The translations under genes were made by a program, and so were the position numbers. This document shows, piece after piece, positions 24,639-33,010 of a stretch of DNA of 54,857 nucleotides; within the stretch, counting starts at the first letter, position 1, and each line of letters opens with the position of its first letter. Origin of the DNA: Chloroflexi bacterium OLB13 (GTDB taxonomy: Bacteria > Chloroflexota > Anaerolineae > Aggregatilineales > Phototrophicaceae); contig JZRA01000051.1 in the NCBI GenBank assembly GCA_001567485.1, positions 1 to 54,857 of the forward strand. Direction: 5' to 3'. The notes beneath the pieces were generated by a model. The model was not told the DNA's origin. It did not search any database and worked only from the letters and a program-made list of their open reading frames with translations.

Positions 24639-26149
24639 ATGACATCAGAAATCGACTACACCCAGGATGAGCGCAAGCTCGCCACCTACCTGAACACGCT
24701 CGCTGCGCTGTTCGCCGTATCCGGCCTCGCCGTGCTGATTCTGCCCTACGCGCTGCGCAATGCCCCGTTCTTCGTCGCGCCGCCGTTCTTCGTCACCAAC
24801 ACCATCGCCGGCCTATGGCTGATGGCGTATCTGTCGTGGTGCTCTGCGGCGGATGTGCGCCGCTACCGCGCCATGATCGCCGTCGTGTTCGGCGGCCTGC
24901 TGATCGGCGCGGTGTCGTTCGTGGCGCTGTCGGTGCGAACCGGCCCACCGATACAGGACGCGCCGCTGCTGATCGGGTTCGGACTGTGCGCGGCGGCGGC
25001 GTGGGATTGGCGTGGTTCGTGCGTAAGGCGCAGATGCCCGCGCCGCCGTGGCTGCCGTGGATCACTGACAAGCCGACCACCGGCGCAGAGACGTTCGCCC
25101 GTGTGGTGTTCGGGCTGTTCGGGTTGGCGTCGCTGTTCGCCGCGGCGGGAAGCGTGCTGGCGTCATACTTCAACGTCGCGCTGATGACCGACCTGCTGGT
25201 CAACCCGTTTATGATCGTCGGCTCGGCCATCAAGATCGGCGTGCTGGGGCTGTGCGCGCTGTTCGCCGCATACGACCCGCGCCGCTTCTCGCAGCATGTG
25301 CAGATGATTATCGCGCTGGTGGCCGGTCATGCCGGATCACTGATCGCGATCGCCATCGTGGCACTGTCTGGCTACGCGCCGTTTGGCGACTACAGTCTAG
25401 TGGTCGGGGGCGCAACCGTTGGCCTTGGCGTGATCATGTTCGGCGCGTGGCTGCTGGACGTGGTGATTATCGTCGCGTTTTTGTACTTCAACCGGCGCAT
25501 CAACCTCGCCCTGCTGGATCACATCGGCTTCCTGAACCCCACGCAGTTTCGCGCATTGGAAGCTATCGCCGAGACGCTGGTGGCCGGGAAGATGCACGAA
25601 CGCGTGCCGCCGCATGAGATCGTACTGCGCACTGACAGTTATATGCGCTCGTTCCGGTCGAACCGGCTTGGGCTGGCGAAGCTGGCGATGATGGGCTTGC
25701 AGCTCTCGCCGCTGGCGTGGCTCAGCCCGCCGATCACGTACATGCACCCGGCGGCGCGCGCGCGGTTCGTCGACCTGCGCTTCAAGCGGGAGATCGTGGA
25801 CACCTCCGCGCTGTACCGCTTCTTCGACGGCGTGATGCGCGCCATCAACAGGGTGCTGCTGCGATTCACGGGCCGGTCGGGCAGCGAGCTGGATGCGGCG
25901 TTGAGCTTCACCGGTATGCTCGAAGCGATGATGCGCTTCAACATGCAGCTGACGTATCTGGGCTACTACAACAACCCCGCCGTCTGGCCTAAGCGCGAGG
26001 ACGGCAGCGGCATCGGTTATACGCCGTTTTCACAGCGCGAGAAGACCTTCGAGGTCAAGCCGATCCGCGCCCACCCGCCGCTGACGGTGATGACGCCGAC
26101 GATACTCGATCAGGAGGGCATCGATGTGATCGACGACGCGACGTGGTGA
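24639..26149 (+). CDS. Membrane domain plus alcohol-oxidase-like domain, N-terminal part of a GMC fusion (frame break at about 25000)
   Basis: From MTSEIDYTQDERKLATYL, this has about eight transmembrane helices (to about residue 290). A soluble domain follows that begins FLNPTQFRALEAIAETLV and includes LSPPITYMHPAARARFVDL and QLTYLGYYNNPAVWP. This order is like the N-terminal region of long-chain alcohol oxidases. The frame changes at 24985-25015, inside a GCG-rich run: LIGFGLCAAAA in one frame continues as LAWFVRKAQ in the next. One missing base explains it. It then runs to a stop at 26147-26149 that overlaps the GMC gene. See the next entry for the fusion. Confidence 0.68.
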
Positions 26150-27651
26150 TCGTCGGGTCGGGGCCGGGCGGCGCGATCCTCGCCGAGCAGCTGCTCGAAA
26201 AAGGCCGGCGCGTGCTGATCCTCGAAAAGGGGCTGTATGTGCATCCCGACGACTTCAGCGAGGACGAAGTCGACATGATCAGCCGTCTGTACAGCGATGG
26301 CGCGCTGCAAATCTCACAGTCGCTGCGCTTCACGATCTTGCAGGGCAGCGCCGTCGGCGGCACGTCGGTGGTCAATAACGCCGTGTGCTTCGACACGCCG
26401 CAGCGCGTGATCGACACATGGAATGCGCGCAGCAGCAGCGGTAAGGTGATCGACGATACGGCGTACTTCGACTCGCAGCAGAAGGTGCGCGCGCGCATGC
26501 GCATCAAGAAGATCGCCGAAGGGACGCGCAAGCCGCTGGACGCGGTGCTCAACCACGGTGACAGCCTGATCACGTCGGCGGTCAAGTCGTACTTCGCCGG
26601 CCGCGAGGATGCCTACGAGTACGACGTGGTCGAGGCGAACATCGTGGACTGCCTCGGCTGCGGATACTGCAACATCGGCTGCAAATACGGCCGTAAGCTC
26701 TCGATGCTGGACGAGGTGCTGCCAGCTGCCCAGCACAAACATGGCGCGGACAACATGCGCATCATCTCGGAGGCCAACGTCACGCAGCTCACCGAGAGCA
26801 GCGGCAAGATCACCGAGGTGCATGCGGTCGTCGCCGGCGGGCGCAAGCTGCTGGTGCGCAACCCTAAGACGGTCGTCGTCAGCGGCGGCACGATCCATTC
26901 GAGCTGGTTGTTGATGCAAAGCGGGATCGGCAAGGCGAACAAGCTGCCCATCGGCAAGGGGCTGTGCTTCAACATGGGCAGCCCGCTGCACGCGCTGTTC
27001 GACCGAAAAGTCACCGCTTATGACGGCTTGCAGATCGCGCATTATCTCAAGGTGCACGATCACCCCGGCTTTGTGTACGAGACGTGGTACAACCCGCCGG
27101 TGGCGCAGGCGCTGACGATGCCCGGCTGGCTCGATACGCACTTTCGCAATATGCAGAATTACGACCGGATCGCGGCGGTGGGCGTGCTGGTCGGCACCGA
27201 GTCGAACGCGCACATCGTCCCTGCGCTGTTCACCGGCGGGCCGGATGTCGTGTTCCAGCCGACACAAGGCGACCTCAACAAGCTGGTCGACGCGCTGGTG
27301 ATTCTGGGCAACATCTTCTTCACCGGCGGCGCGCTCGAAGTATACGCCACGACACGCCGCTATCAGCCGTATGTCAACCAGAGCGCCGTGCTGCGTGCGC
27401 AAAGCCAAGTCGACGCGCTGCGTGATTTGGTCAAGCACGACTATGACATCCTGCTGGGCACAGGGCATCCGCAGGGCGGCAACGCCATCGGCACGTCACC
27501 CGCGAACAGCGTGATCGGCCCGGATTTCAAGGTGTTCGGGTACAGCAACCTGTACGTGTGCGACGCGAGCGTGTTCCCGACCTCCACGACGGTCAACCCG
27601 CAGCTCACGGTGATGACGCTGGCGCATTACGCGGCGCAGTTCGTGCAGTGA
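26143..27651 (+). CDS. GMC-family FAD oxidoreductase (C-terminal part of fusion)
   Basis: A 502-aa flavoprotein. The dinucleotide-binding loop VIVGSGPGGAILAEQ starts at residue 2, followed by VLILEKG. Next come QGSAVGGTSVVNNAV, the Cys-rich LGCGYCNIGCKYG, and the C-terminal active-site block GTGHPQGGNAIGTS...CDASVFPTSTTVNPQ with the catalytic His/Asn pattern of GMC_oxred_C. Cholesterol oxidase and long-chain alcohol oxidase are the closest known types. A start within the FAD beta strand, with no ribosome binding site, argues that this is the continuation of the preceding open frame. The whole product would be about 1000 aa. Confidence 0.8.
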   Translation: MVIVGSGPGGAILAEQLLEKGRRVLILEKGLYVHPDDFSEDEVDMISRLYSDGALQISQSLRFTILQGSAVGGTSVVNNAVCFDTPQRVIDTWNARSSSGKVIDDTAYFDSQQKVRARMRIKKIAEGTRKPLDAVLNHGDSLITSAVKSYFAGREDAYEYDVVEANIVDCLGCGYCNIGCKYGRKLSMLDEVLPAAQHKHGADNMRIISEANVTQLTESSGKITEVHAVVAGGRKLLVRNPKTVVVSGGTIHSSWLLMQSGIGKANKLPIGKGLCFNMGSPLHALFDRKVTAYDGLQIAHYLKVHDHPGFVYETWYNPPVAQALTMPGWLDTHFRNMQNYDRIAAVGVLVGTESNAHIVPALFTGGPDVVFQPTQGDLNKLVDALVILGNIFFTGGALEVYATTRRYQPYVNQSAVLRAQSQVDALRDLVKHDYDILLGTGHPQGGNAIGTSPANSVIGPDFKVFGYSNLYVCDASVFPTSTTVNPQLTVMTLAHYAAQFVQ

Positions 27652-27652
27652 T

Positions 27653-27690
27653 GGGGGGAGTTGTCAGGAGGCAGGGAGCAGTTGTCAGTG
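27653..27690 (-). repeat. Heptamer array, reverse-strand copy
   Basis: Read on the minus strand: CTGACAA, CTGCTCC, CTGCCTC, CTGACAA, CTCCCCC. Same 7-base period as at 8-42 and 186-248. It starts directly after the GMC stop codon. Confidence 0.6.
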
Positions 27691-27714
27691 ACAAGGCGGA
27701 TGAACTTCACCCCT

Positions 27715-27815
27715 CACCCCCCGTCCCCCTCTCCCTCAAGGGGCGAGGGGGAGACCGATTCACGCGAAACAGCGTCAGCCGCTTCCCCTCAGGGGGCGAG
27801 GAAGAGACTGGCAGC
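27715..27815. repeat. CCCTCTCC/GGAGAGG-type hairpin repeats
   Basis: CCCCTCTCCCTCAAGGGGCGAGGGGG near 27728-27752 (split: CCCCTCTCCCTC then AAGGGGCGAGGGGG), and a second CCCCTCAGGGGGCGAGG near 27785-27801. These are the stem part of the dispersed repeat seen near 113-142, 37319-37352 and 37494-37562. Confidence 0.55.
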
Positions 27816-27841
27816 ACAGCAATAGGCAGAGATGCGATTTG

Positions 27842-27872
27842 GGTAGGGCTGCGACGGTATCGTGTCCCTACC
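27842..27872. repeat. GTAGGG...CCCTAC hairpin repeat, copy 1
   Basis: GGTAGGG (27842-27848) pairs with CCCTACC (27866-27872) around a degenerate palindromic centre. Related hairpins at 31808-31839 and 44713-44736. Intergenic. Confidence 0.6.
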
Positions 27873-27930
27873 TCCGAATACCGGTACCTGAAAGCACATA
27901 ACCTGCCTCACCGTTGGAACGCATACGGCC

Positions 27931-27972
27931 ACTAAGCCGGTGTTCTTAAGCCGAGAGATTCGGTCTCCCATC
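27931..27972 (-). repeat. 42-base dispersed repeat, copy 2 (inverted)
   Basis: Reverse complement of 19554-19595 with two mismatches over 42 bases. Lies in the 403-base gap before the GH94-like gene. That gap holds only repeats; no gene is supportable there. Confidence 0.75.
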
Positions 27973-28010
27973 TTGCAGCGTTAGTTGAGCTATACGGTGC
28001 GGCGTTTTCT

Positions 28011-28032
28011 CATCACTCATCACTTTCAACTT
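28011..28032. repeat. 22-base dispersed repeat, copy 2
   Basis: Identical to 12275-12296. It ends 22 bases before the ATG at 28055. Confidence 0.65.
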
Positions 28033-28054
28033 CGCGCTTAGGATAAACACACGC

Positions 28055-28873
28055 ATGAGCAACCCTCCTCGCACCGCCTTTCAGGAAGCGGCAGAATCCC
28101 CGCCACCGGGTCGTATCCGCCGGCTCGAACGCTGGCTTCTGCATCAGCGACCGCTGAACGTGGACGTGCCGCTAAGCGCGCAAGCCAGCGATCCACGGGT
28201 GTTTACCCCCACCGAGGAAGGCAGCGGCAGCTTTGGCCGCTGGATCGTGGACGACGCCGGCCTGCCCGCCTACGCATACGAGATGGATCAGTTCGACGAC
28301 CCGCGCGCGGTGTATCGCACCACCACCGGCGAAGAACGGCGCGATCACTGGCATCAGGTCGGCAACCGGCATATCACGGCGATGGCGTCCAATGACGGTA
28401 CCGTACAGGTGTATGTGTGCGACCGCGGCGGCGTGATCGTCAACCGGTACGAGGCCGAGGACGTGCGGCCTCCGGTGTTCTCGCTGCGAGTGTTCCTGTA
28501 TCGCATCGCGCGCGCGATCTTGATGTTCGTGACGCGCTCGTTCCGCCGCATCCCCCCTGCATTTCGGCCGTTTTCGGCATCGGCGCAGTCTGGCGTCAGC
28601 GCGCCGCCGCGCGGGGTTGTCCCGCCTGAGCTGGCGACGCAGGCGGCTCAAGCGGGGTCGAACGCGGGCGCGCCGGACGGCGAGATTGACGCGACGGCGC
28701 AGGCGCAGCAGGCTAGCGAGCGCCACGCCTATGCCGGCGGGTTCGGCTATATCAACGACGGCGTCGAAACATGGGCGACGGCCTACCGCTTCCGTCCACA
28801 GGCGCGACCGGCCGGCGCGTGTTCGGAACCGGCTACTTCGCGCACGAGACGACCTATCGCGGCATCCGCGTAA
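28055..28873 (+). CDS. GH94-like glycosidase/phosphorylase, 5' part (frame break at about 28800)
   Basis: The first about 250 residues of a large glycan enzyme. The start MSNPPRTAFQEA is followed by LNVDVPLSAQ and the beta-sandwich GSFGRWIVDDAGLPAYAYEMDQF, as in GH94-family N-terminal domains. An unusual basic/hydrophobic insert (VFLYRIARAILMFVTRSFRR, about residues 148-167) and a low-complexity Ala/Gln stretch precede GGFGYINDGVETWATAYRFRP. After RFRP the frame is lost; meaningful sequence resumes in the next frame. The last 20 residues of this open frame are out of register and not real. Confidence 0.7.
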   Translation: MSNPPRTAFQEAAESPPPGRIRRLERWLLHQRPLNVDVPLSAQASDPRVFTPTEEGSGSFGRWIVDDAGLPAYAYEMDQFDDPRAVYRTTTGEERRDHWHQVGNRHITAMASNDGTVQVYVCDRGGVIVNRYEAEDVRPPVFSLRVFLYRIARAILMFVTRSFRRIPPAFRPFSASAQSGVSAPPRGVVPPELATQAAQAGSNAGAPDGEIDATAQAQQASERHAYAGGFGYINDGVETWATAYRFRPQARPAGACSEPATSRTRRPIAASA

Positions 28874-31098
28874 ACCGGCAGGTCATCGCGCCCTACGGGG
28901 ACGTACCGCTGCTGATCGCCGATGTCGAACTTGAGAACCTCGGCGGCGCGCCGGTCGACTTACAGTACTACGAATACTGGGACGTCAACATTCACCAGCT
29001 TCAGATTCAGTGGCTGCGCAGCGGCGCGTTCGGCCCGTCGAGCGACGCGGCGCGGCGCACGATCAACCGCTTCTTTATCCCGATGGTGGAGTGGGACGCG
29101 GACGCGTCGGCGCTGCGCTTCCGGCAGCAGATTCGCCTGCCGCGCCCACAACACGCGCCACCCCCCGATCAACCGAGCGAGATCGACTGGGATCCGGCCA
29201 ACGTGTTCCTTGCCGACCTCGACGGGGCGCAGTCCGCCGTGTATGTCAATAAGATGACGTTCTTCGGCAAAGGCGGCGCGCGCAAGCCCGACGCGGTTGC
29301 GCAGCGCAGGCCCGGCGACACGCTCCCACGCGACAATCGCAACGATCCGATGCCATACTGCCTCGCTGTCCGGCGCGACCTCACCGTGCAGCCCGGCGAG
29401 CGTGTAAAGATGCGCTTCGCAGTGGGTGTCGTGCGCCCTGAGGAATCGCTCGATCTGCTGGCGGCGTTCAAACAACCCGTCGACGTATTGGGCGAGACAC
29501 GCGCGGCATGGAAGAACAGCCTCACGTATTTTCACACCGGCCAAGACCCGGTGCTGCACCGCGAGATGGCGTGGCATACGTATTACATGCTGTCGTCGGC
29601 GGTTTATCTGGCGTTTCACACCGTGCATGTCGTCCCGCAGGGATCAGCGTATCTGTACCTGCACGGCGCGGACGGCGCTCCACGCGATCAGGCGTTGTTT
29701 ACGCTGCCGGCGGCATACGTCGATCCCGCGCTGGCCCGCGATATGCTGCGCCTGATCATGCGCGTGACCGACGCCCAGACCGGTCAGATCACCTACTCGT
29801 TCAACGGGCACGGCGCGATCTCCAACGGGCTTGATCTGCACACCCGGCCCTCCGACCTCGACCTGTTCTTCCTGCTGGCGCTGTGCGAATACCTGTGCGC
29901 GACGGGTGACATGGCGTTTCTGGACGAAGCCGTGCCGTTCTATCCGCCCAGCCAGTCACCGCCGGGTGTGACGGTACTCGACCATGTGCACATGGCGCTG
30001 CATCACCTGTTCGACGTGAACGGCATCGGCGAGCACGGGCTGGTCAAGGTTGGCTCCGGCGACTGGTCGGATTCGATCGTGCTGGAGAACGCCATCCGCG
30101 ACGGGCCGGGGCCGTTCGGCGCGACATACGGCAACTCGAAAGAGAACGGCGAGTCGGTGCCGAACACGCACATGGCGCTGTACGTGCTTCCGCTGCTGGC
30201 CGAGGTCTTGAAGGAACGCGATCCGAACATCCGCGACGTGATCGACGCGGGCGGCAGATTGGCGCGCATGCGCGCGGGTGTGCAGGCACAGTGGAACCCC
30301 AACGGCTGGTACAACCGCGCCGTCCTGCGCGATGTGCACAACCGGCTTGTCCTCATCGGCGCTCTGGGGCTGGAGGCGCAGGTGTGGCCGTTGATCTGTG
30401 CGGACGCGGAGGATGCGTCGCGCCTTTCTGCTGTGATCGAGAGCGTCGACTCCCGCCTTGACCGGCCCTCGCCGGTGGGCGCGGCGCTGCTGCCGGGAGG
30501 CATGGTATGGCCGGCGGTGTCGCAGCTAGCGACGTGGGGCTACTCGCGCACTGGACGGCATCATCTGGCGTGGCGCTCGCTCAATCGCAATACTTACGCG
30601 GCGCACTCGACCGCCTATCCGAACCTCTGGATCAATACATGGTCGGGGCCGGATGGCGTGAACGGCACGGCGTCCGATCTGCCGGGCTGGACGTGGTCGA
30701 GCTTCGTCACGCCGATGACCGACTTCCCGATTATGAACGCCAATCAGGACGCGATGGCGTTGTTGGGTCTGCTGCGCGTATGCGGCATCGAACCCGCCCC
30801 CGATGGCGACGGCCTTCTCATTCAGCCGCACGTCCCGCGCGAACACTTCGTGCTCGACCTGCCGCTGCTCAAGCTGGAGGTCAGCCCGACGCGCACGACG
30901 GTCGAGTATCGCGGATTCGTGACGGGCGGCCGGACGCTGTACGTGCGTTTCACGGGCAGCGATGTCAGCGTGCGGATCGACGGTGAATTACGCGGCGACA
31001 TCGAACGGCGCGGCGCTTTAGCGGTCGTGCCGATTGCGTTCGAGGCCGGACAAACGGTGCGCGTCGAGGTCATCTCGACTCCGACGCCGGGCGTTTAG
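28771..31098 (+). CDS. GH94-like glycosidase/phosphorylase, 3' part
   Basis: From about GRRVFGTGYFAHETTYRG the match to the family continues to the end. It includes ENLGGAPVDLQYYEYWDVN (beta-sandwich), an alpha/alpha barrel with AWHTYYMLSSAVY, and the acidic catalytic-region motif VKVGSGDWSDSIV near the position where GH94 phosphorylases have GDWNDGM. It ends with a beta domain (VEYRGFVTGGRTLYVRFTG). The complete protein would be about 1014 aa. GH94 enzymes phosphorolyse beta-glucosides; a cytoplasmic role in glycan breakdown is inferred. The junction at 28790-28812 needs one extra base. A hairpin follows at 31110. Confidence 0.78.
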   Translation: MGDGLPLPSTGATGRRVFGTGYFAHETTYRGIRVNRQVIAPYGDVPLLIADVELENLGGAPVDLQYYEYWDVNIHQLQIQWLRSGAFGPSSDAARRTINRFFIPMVEWDADASALRFRQQIRLPRPQHAPPPDQPSEIDWDPANVFLADLDGAQSAVYVNKMTFFGKGGARKPDAVAQRRPGDTLPRDNRNDPMPYCLAVRRDLTVQPGERVKMRFAVGVVRPEESLDLLAAFKQPVDVLGETRAAWKNSLTYFHTGQDPVLHREMAWHTYYMLSSAVYLAFHTVHVVPQGSAYLYLHGADGAPRDQALFTLPAAYVDPALARDMLRLIMRVTDAQTGQITYSFNGHGAISNGLDLHTRPSDLDLFFLLALCEYLCATGDMAFLDEAVPFYPPSQSPPGVTVLDHVHMALHHLFDVNGIGEHGLVKVGSGDWSDSIVLENAIRDGPGPFGATYGNSKENGESVPNTHMALYVLPLLAEVLKERDPNIRDVIDAGGRLARMRAGVQAQWNPNGWYNRAVLRDVHNRLVLIGALGLEAQVWPLICADAEDASRLSAVIESVDSRLDRPSPVGAALLPGGMVWPAVSQLATWGYSRTGRHHLAWRSLNRNTYAAHSTAYPNLWINTWSGPDGVNGTASDLPGWTWSSFVTPMTDFPIMNANQDAMALLGLLRVCGIEPAPDGDGLLIQPHVPREHFVLDLPLLKLEVSPTRTTVEYRGFVTGGRTLYVRFTGSDVSVRIDGELRGDIERRGALAVVPIAFEAGQTVRVEVISTPTPGV

Positions 31099-31109
31099 AC
31101 GAACGGACG

Positions 31110-31155
31110 TTTGGGGCGCTGCCCCAAAGCCGCCAGAAGGCTTTCGCCCGCTGGA
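31110..31155. terminator. Tandem hairpins after the GH94-like gene
   Basis: TTTGGGGC (31110-31117), loop GCT, GCCCCAAA (31121-31128): a perfect 8-bp stem 12 bases after the stop. A second imperfect stem CCAGAAGGC...GCCCGCTGG follows at about 31133-31154. Terminator-like, also repeat-like in character. Confidence 0.6.
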
Positions 31156-31267
31156 CTCCCTCACTTGCGAAATTGGCCGCGTGCGGCCGATTCCCCAGAG
31201 GCGGGATCAAGGGGTGCATATCCCAGAGTGTGGCGGTGAAGCCGCTGCGGCCCGCCAATGCAAGCGC

Positions 31268-31687
31268 CTAGCGCGGGTTGGTCTTGTGCATGTGCTCGTA
31301 GGAACGGCGCACCAGCTCACGCAGCACGTCCATGTCGATATCCGCGAGCTTGTTGATATACAGGCAGGACTTGCCGATTTTGTACTTGCCCAGCTTGCCC
31401 AGCAGCGTGTCGTATTCGTCGAACCCGGCCATGATGTACAGCGTCAAGCTCTGTGCGCGGGGCGAGAATCCAGTCCGCATCCAGTCCCCTTCGCGCCCAC
31501 TGGCGTACTGATAGTGATACGTGCCGAAACCGACGATTGACGATCCCCACATGACCGGCTGTTCTCCGGTGATCTCCTGCATTAAGTCCAGAATGGCGAA
31601 GGCATCCGCGCGCTTGCGCTCATTTGCGACGCTTTCCAAAAACGCGTGCACACTCTCTACAGTAGGCTTGGTCTTGATCTCGGCCAT
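31268..31687 (-). CDS. DUF1801 domain protein
   Basis: A 139-aa protein matching the DUF1801 (YdhG-like) fold: TVESVHAFLESVANERKRADAF at the start, then EITGEQPVMWGSSIVGFGTYHY, SLTLYIMAGFDEYDTLLGKLGKY and IGKSCLYINKLADIDMDVL at the end. The family is small and cytoplasmic with a proposed ligand-binding cleft; no enzyme activity is established. It stands alone between convergent and repeat-bearing gaps. Confidence 0.86.
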   Translation of the reverse strand: MAEIKTKPTVESVHAFLESVANERKRADAFAILDLMQEITGEQPVMWGSSIVGFGTYHYQYASGREGDWMRTGFSPRAQSLTLYIMAGFDEYDTLLGKLGKYKIGKSCLYINKLADIDMDVLRELVRRSYEHMHKTNPR

Positions 31688-31807
31688 GACAACCGCGTTC
31701 CTTCACTTGCCAACGATCACTCTAGGATAGCACGGATGTTCGCACTGTGGTGAACGGTGTGGGAAGTAAGCGCGAAGAACGGTTGACTCACGAAGGACGC
31801 TGTGGGA

Positions 31808-31839
31808 GTGGTAGGGGCACAGTGTACTGCACCCCCCAC
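31808..31839. repeat. GTAGGGGC hairpin repeat, copy 2
   Basis: GTGG-TAGGGGCACAG...CTGCACCCCC-CAC pair as an imperfect stem, ending CCCACGAA as in copy 3 at 44713-44738. Just 3' of the gene at 31865-32986. Confidence 0.6.
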
Positions 31840-31864
31840 GAAAGTTCATCCCACAAACGCGCCG

Positions 31865-32986
31865 CTAATCCGCCGTCTCGCACCACGCCGCGAAGCACAC
31901 CGGCGCGACGTTCAGCGCCGCCACATTGGGCAGCGCGCGGAACTGGTCGGCGGTGACGGTCGTGTTGGTGTATTCGACGTACACTTGGAAGTCCTGCCCC
32001 TCGACCAACATCATGTTCGAGAACGCCGCATAACTGCGCCCGATCACGCGCACCGGCGTGTCTTTCGGGACGATGCCGATCCGGATGCGGGCCGCCGAAT
32101 CGAGCCACGCGACGGCGAAGTCGGTCGTGATCTTGTTCTCGCTCACCAGCGCCAGCTCCGGCGAGAAGATGCCGTCGCGCTCGTTGGCGAGTACCTCGGT
32201 CTCGACGAACTTGGTCGCGGCGATCTCGACGTTGTAGCAGAATTTCGGGTCGTTGGGGTTGGCATCGACGGTGAACAGCCCGCCGCGCTGGAGCAGCTGC
32301 ACCAGCACCTGCGTGGCGCGGTTGCACTTGAACAACGGATCGCCGCCGTACCAGCCGGCCGGGCGCGTCGTCGGGCCGTAGAACAGGTCGGCCATCAGCT
32401 CGAGATCATGCCGGATATCGCGGGCGATAGCGACCGGCGTCGATCCGACCGCGCCGATCCAGTTGACGGGCCGCAGGTCGGCGTCGACCAACGCGGCATA
32501 CAGTGTTTCGAGGTCGAGCCGGGTGAGCAGCGCGAGCTGCGGGTCGAATTGATCGCTCGCGCCCGTCCAGCCTTCGGGACGCGCGCCGTTAAGCTGTGCA
32601 TCTGCCAGCAGTTCGAGGTCGGCGCGGGCGCGCAGCAGAAGCTGTACGTCGTCGGTCAGCTCCGGAGTCGCGGTCGGGACAGGCGTCGGCTCCGGCGTAT
32701 GTTCAGGATCGACAGGCTGACCGACTCCCGGCGGCAGCGGGATCGGCGTGGCTTCCGGCGGGATGGGCGTGGCGAACGCGCCGCCGGCCTGCGCCGTGAC
32801 CGTAGCGAAAATCGCCGTCAGCGTGCCGGGGTCGATCGTGGCCTCCTGCGCAAAGGCAGACGCGCCGGTGTCGCGGCCAAGCGCCGCAGTCACCGGCAGC
32901 GCGACGAGAACCAGCAGGGTCAGGGCGCGGAGCGTAAGGCGGGCGCGCAGGATTTGCCCGCGCGGTTGAGGGTCATTGATGGGCAT
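31865..32986 (-). CDS. Secreted hypothetical protein with Pro/Thr-rich linker
   Basis: Unrecognised, 373 aa. A signal peptide covers about residues 15-37 (LTLRALTLLVLVALPVTAALG). A proline/threonine linker follows (about 72-110: TPIPPEATPIPLPPG, then TPEPTPVPTATPE). Then come repeats of the kind DLELLADAQLNGARPEGWTG and DLELMADLFYGPTTRPAGW, two related segments about 90 residues apart. Two Cys-containing blocks (LFKCNRATQ, PKFCYNVE) may form a disulfide. Probably an envelope-anchored or secreted protein. It starts 24 bases after the stop of the upstream nucleotidyltransferase-like gene. Confidence 0.72.
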   Translation of the reverse strand: MPINDPQPRGQILRARLTLRALTLLVLVALPVTAALGRDTGASAFAQEATIDPGTLTAIFATVTAQAGGAFATPIPPEATPIPLPPGVGQPVDPEHTPEPTPVPTATPELTDDVQLLLRARADLELLADAQLNGARPEGWTGASDQFDPQLALLTRLDLETLYAALVDADLRPVNWIGAVGSTPVAIARDIRHDLELMADLFYGPTTRPAGWYGGDPLFKCNRATQVLVQLLQRGGLFTVDANPNDPKFCYNVEIAATKFVETEVLANERDGIFSPELALVSENKITTDFAVAWLDSAARIRIGIVPKDTPVRVIGRSYAAFSNMMLVEGQDFQVYVEYTNTTVTADQFRALPNVAALNVAPVCFAAWCETAD

Positions 32987-33010
32987 AGGGTCTCTTTCTG
33001 GCTTGGATAG

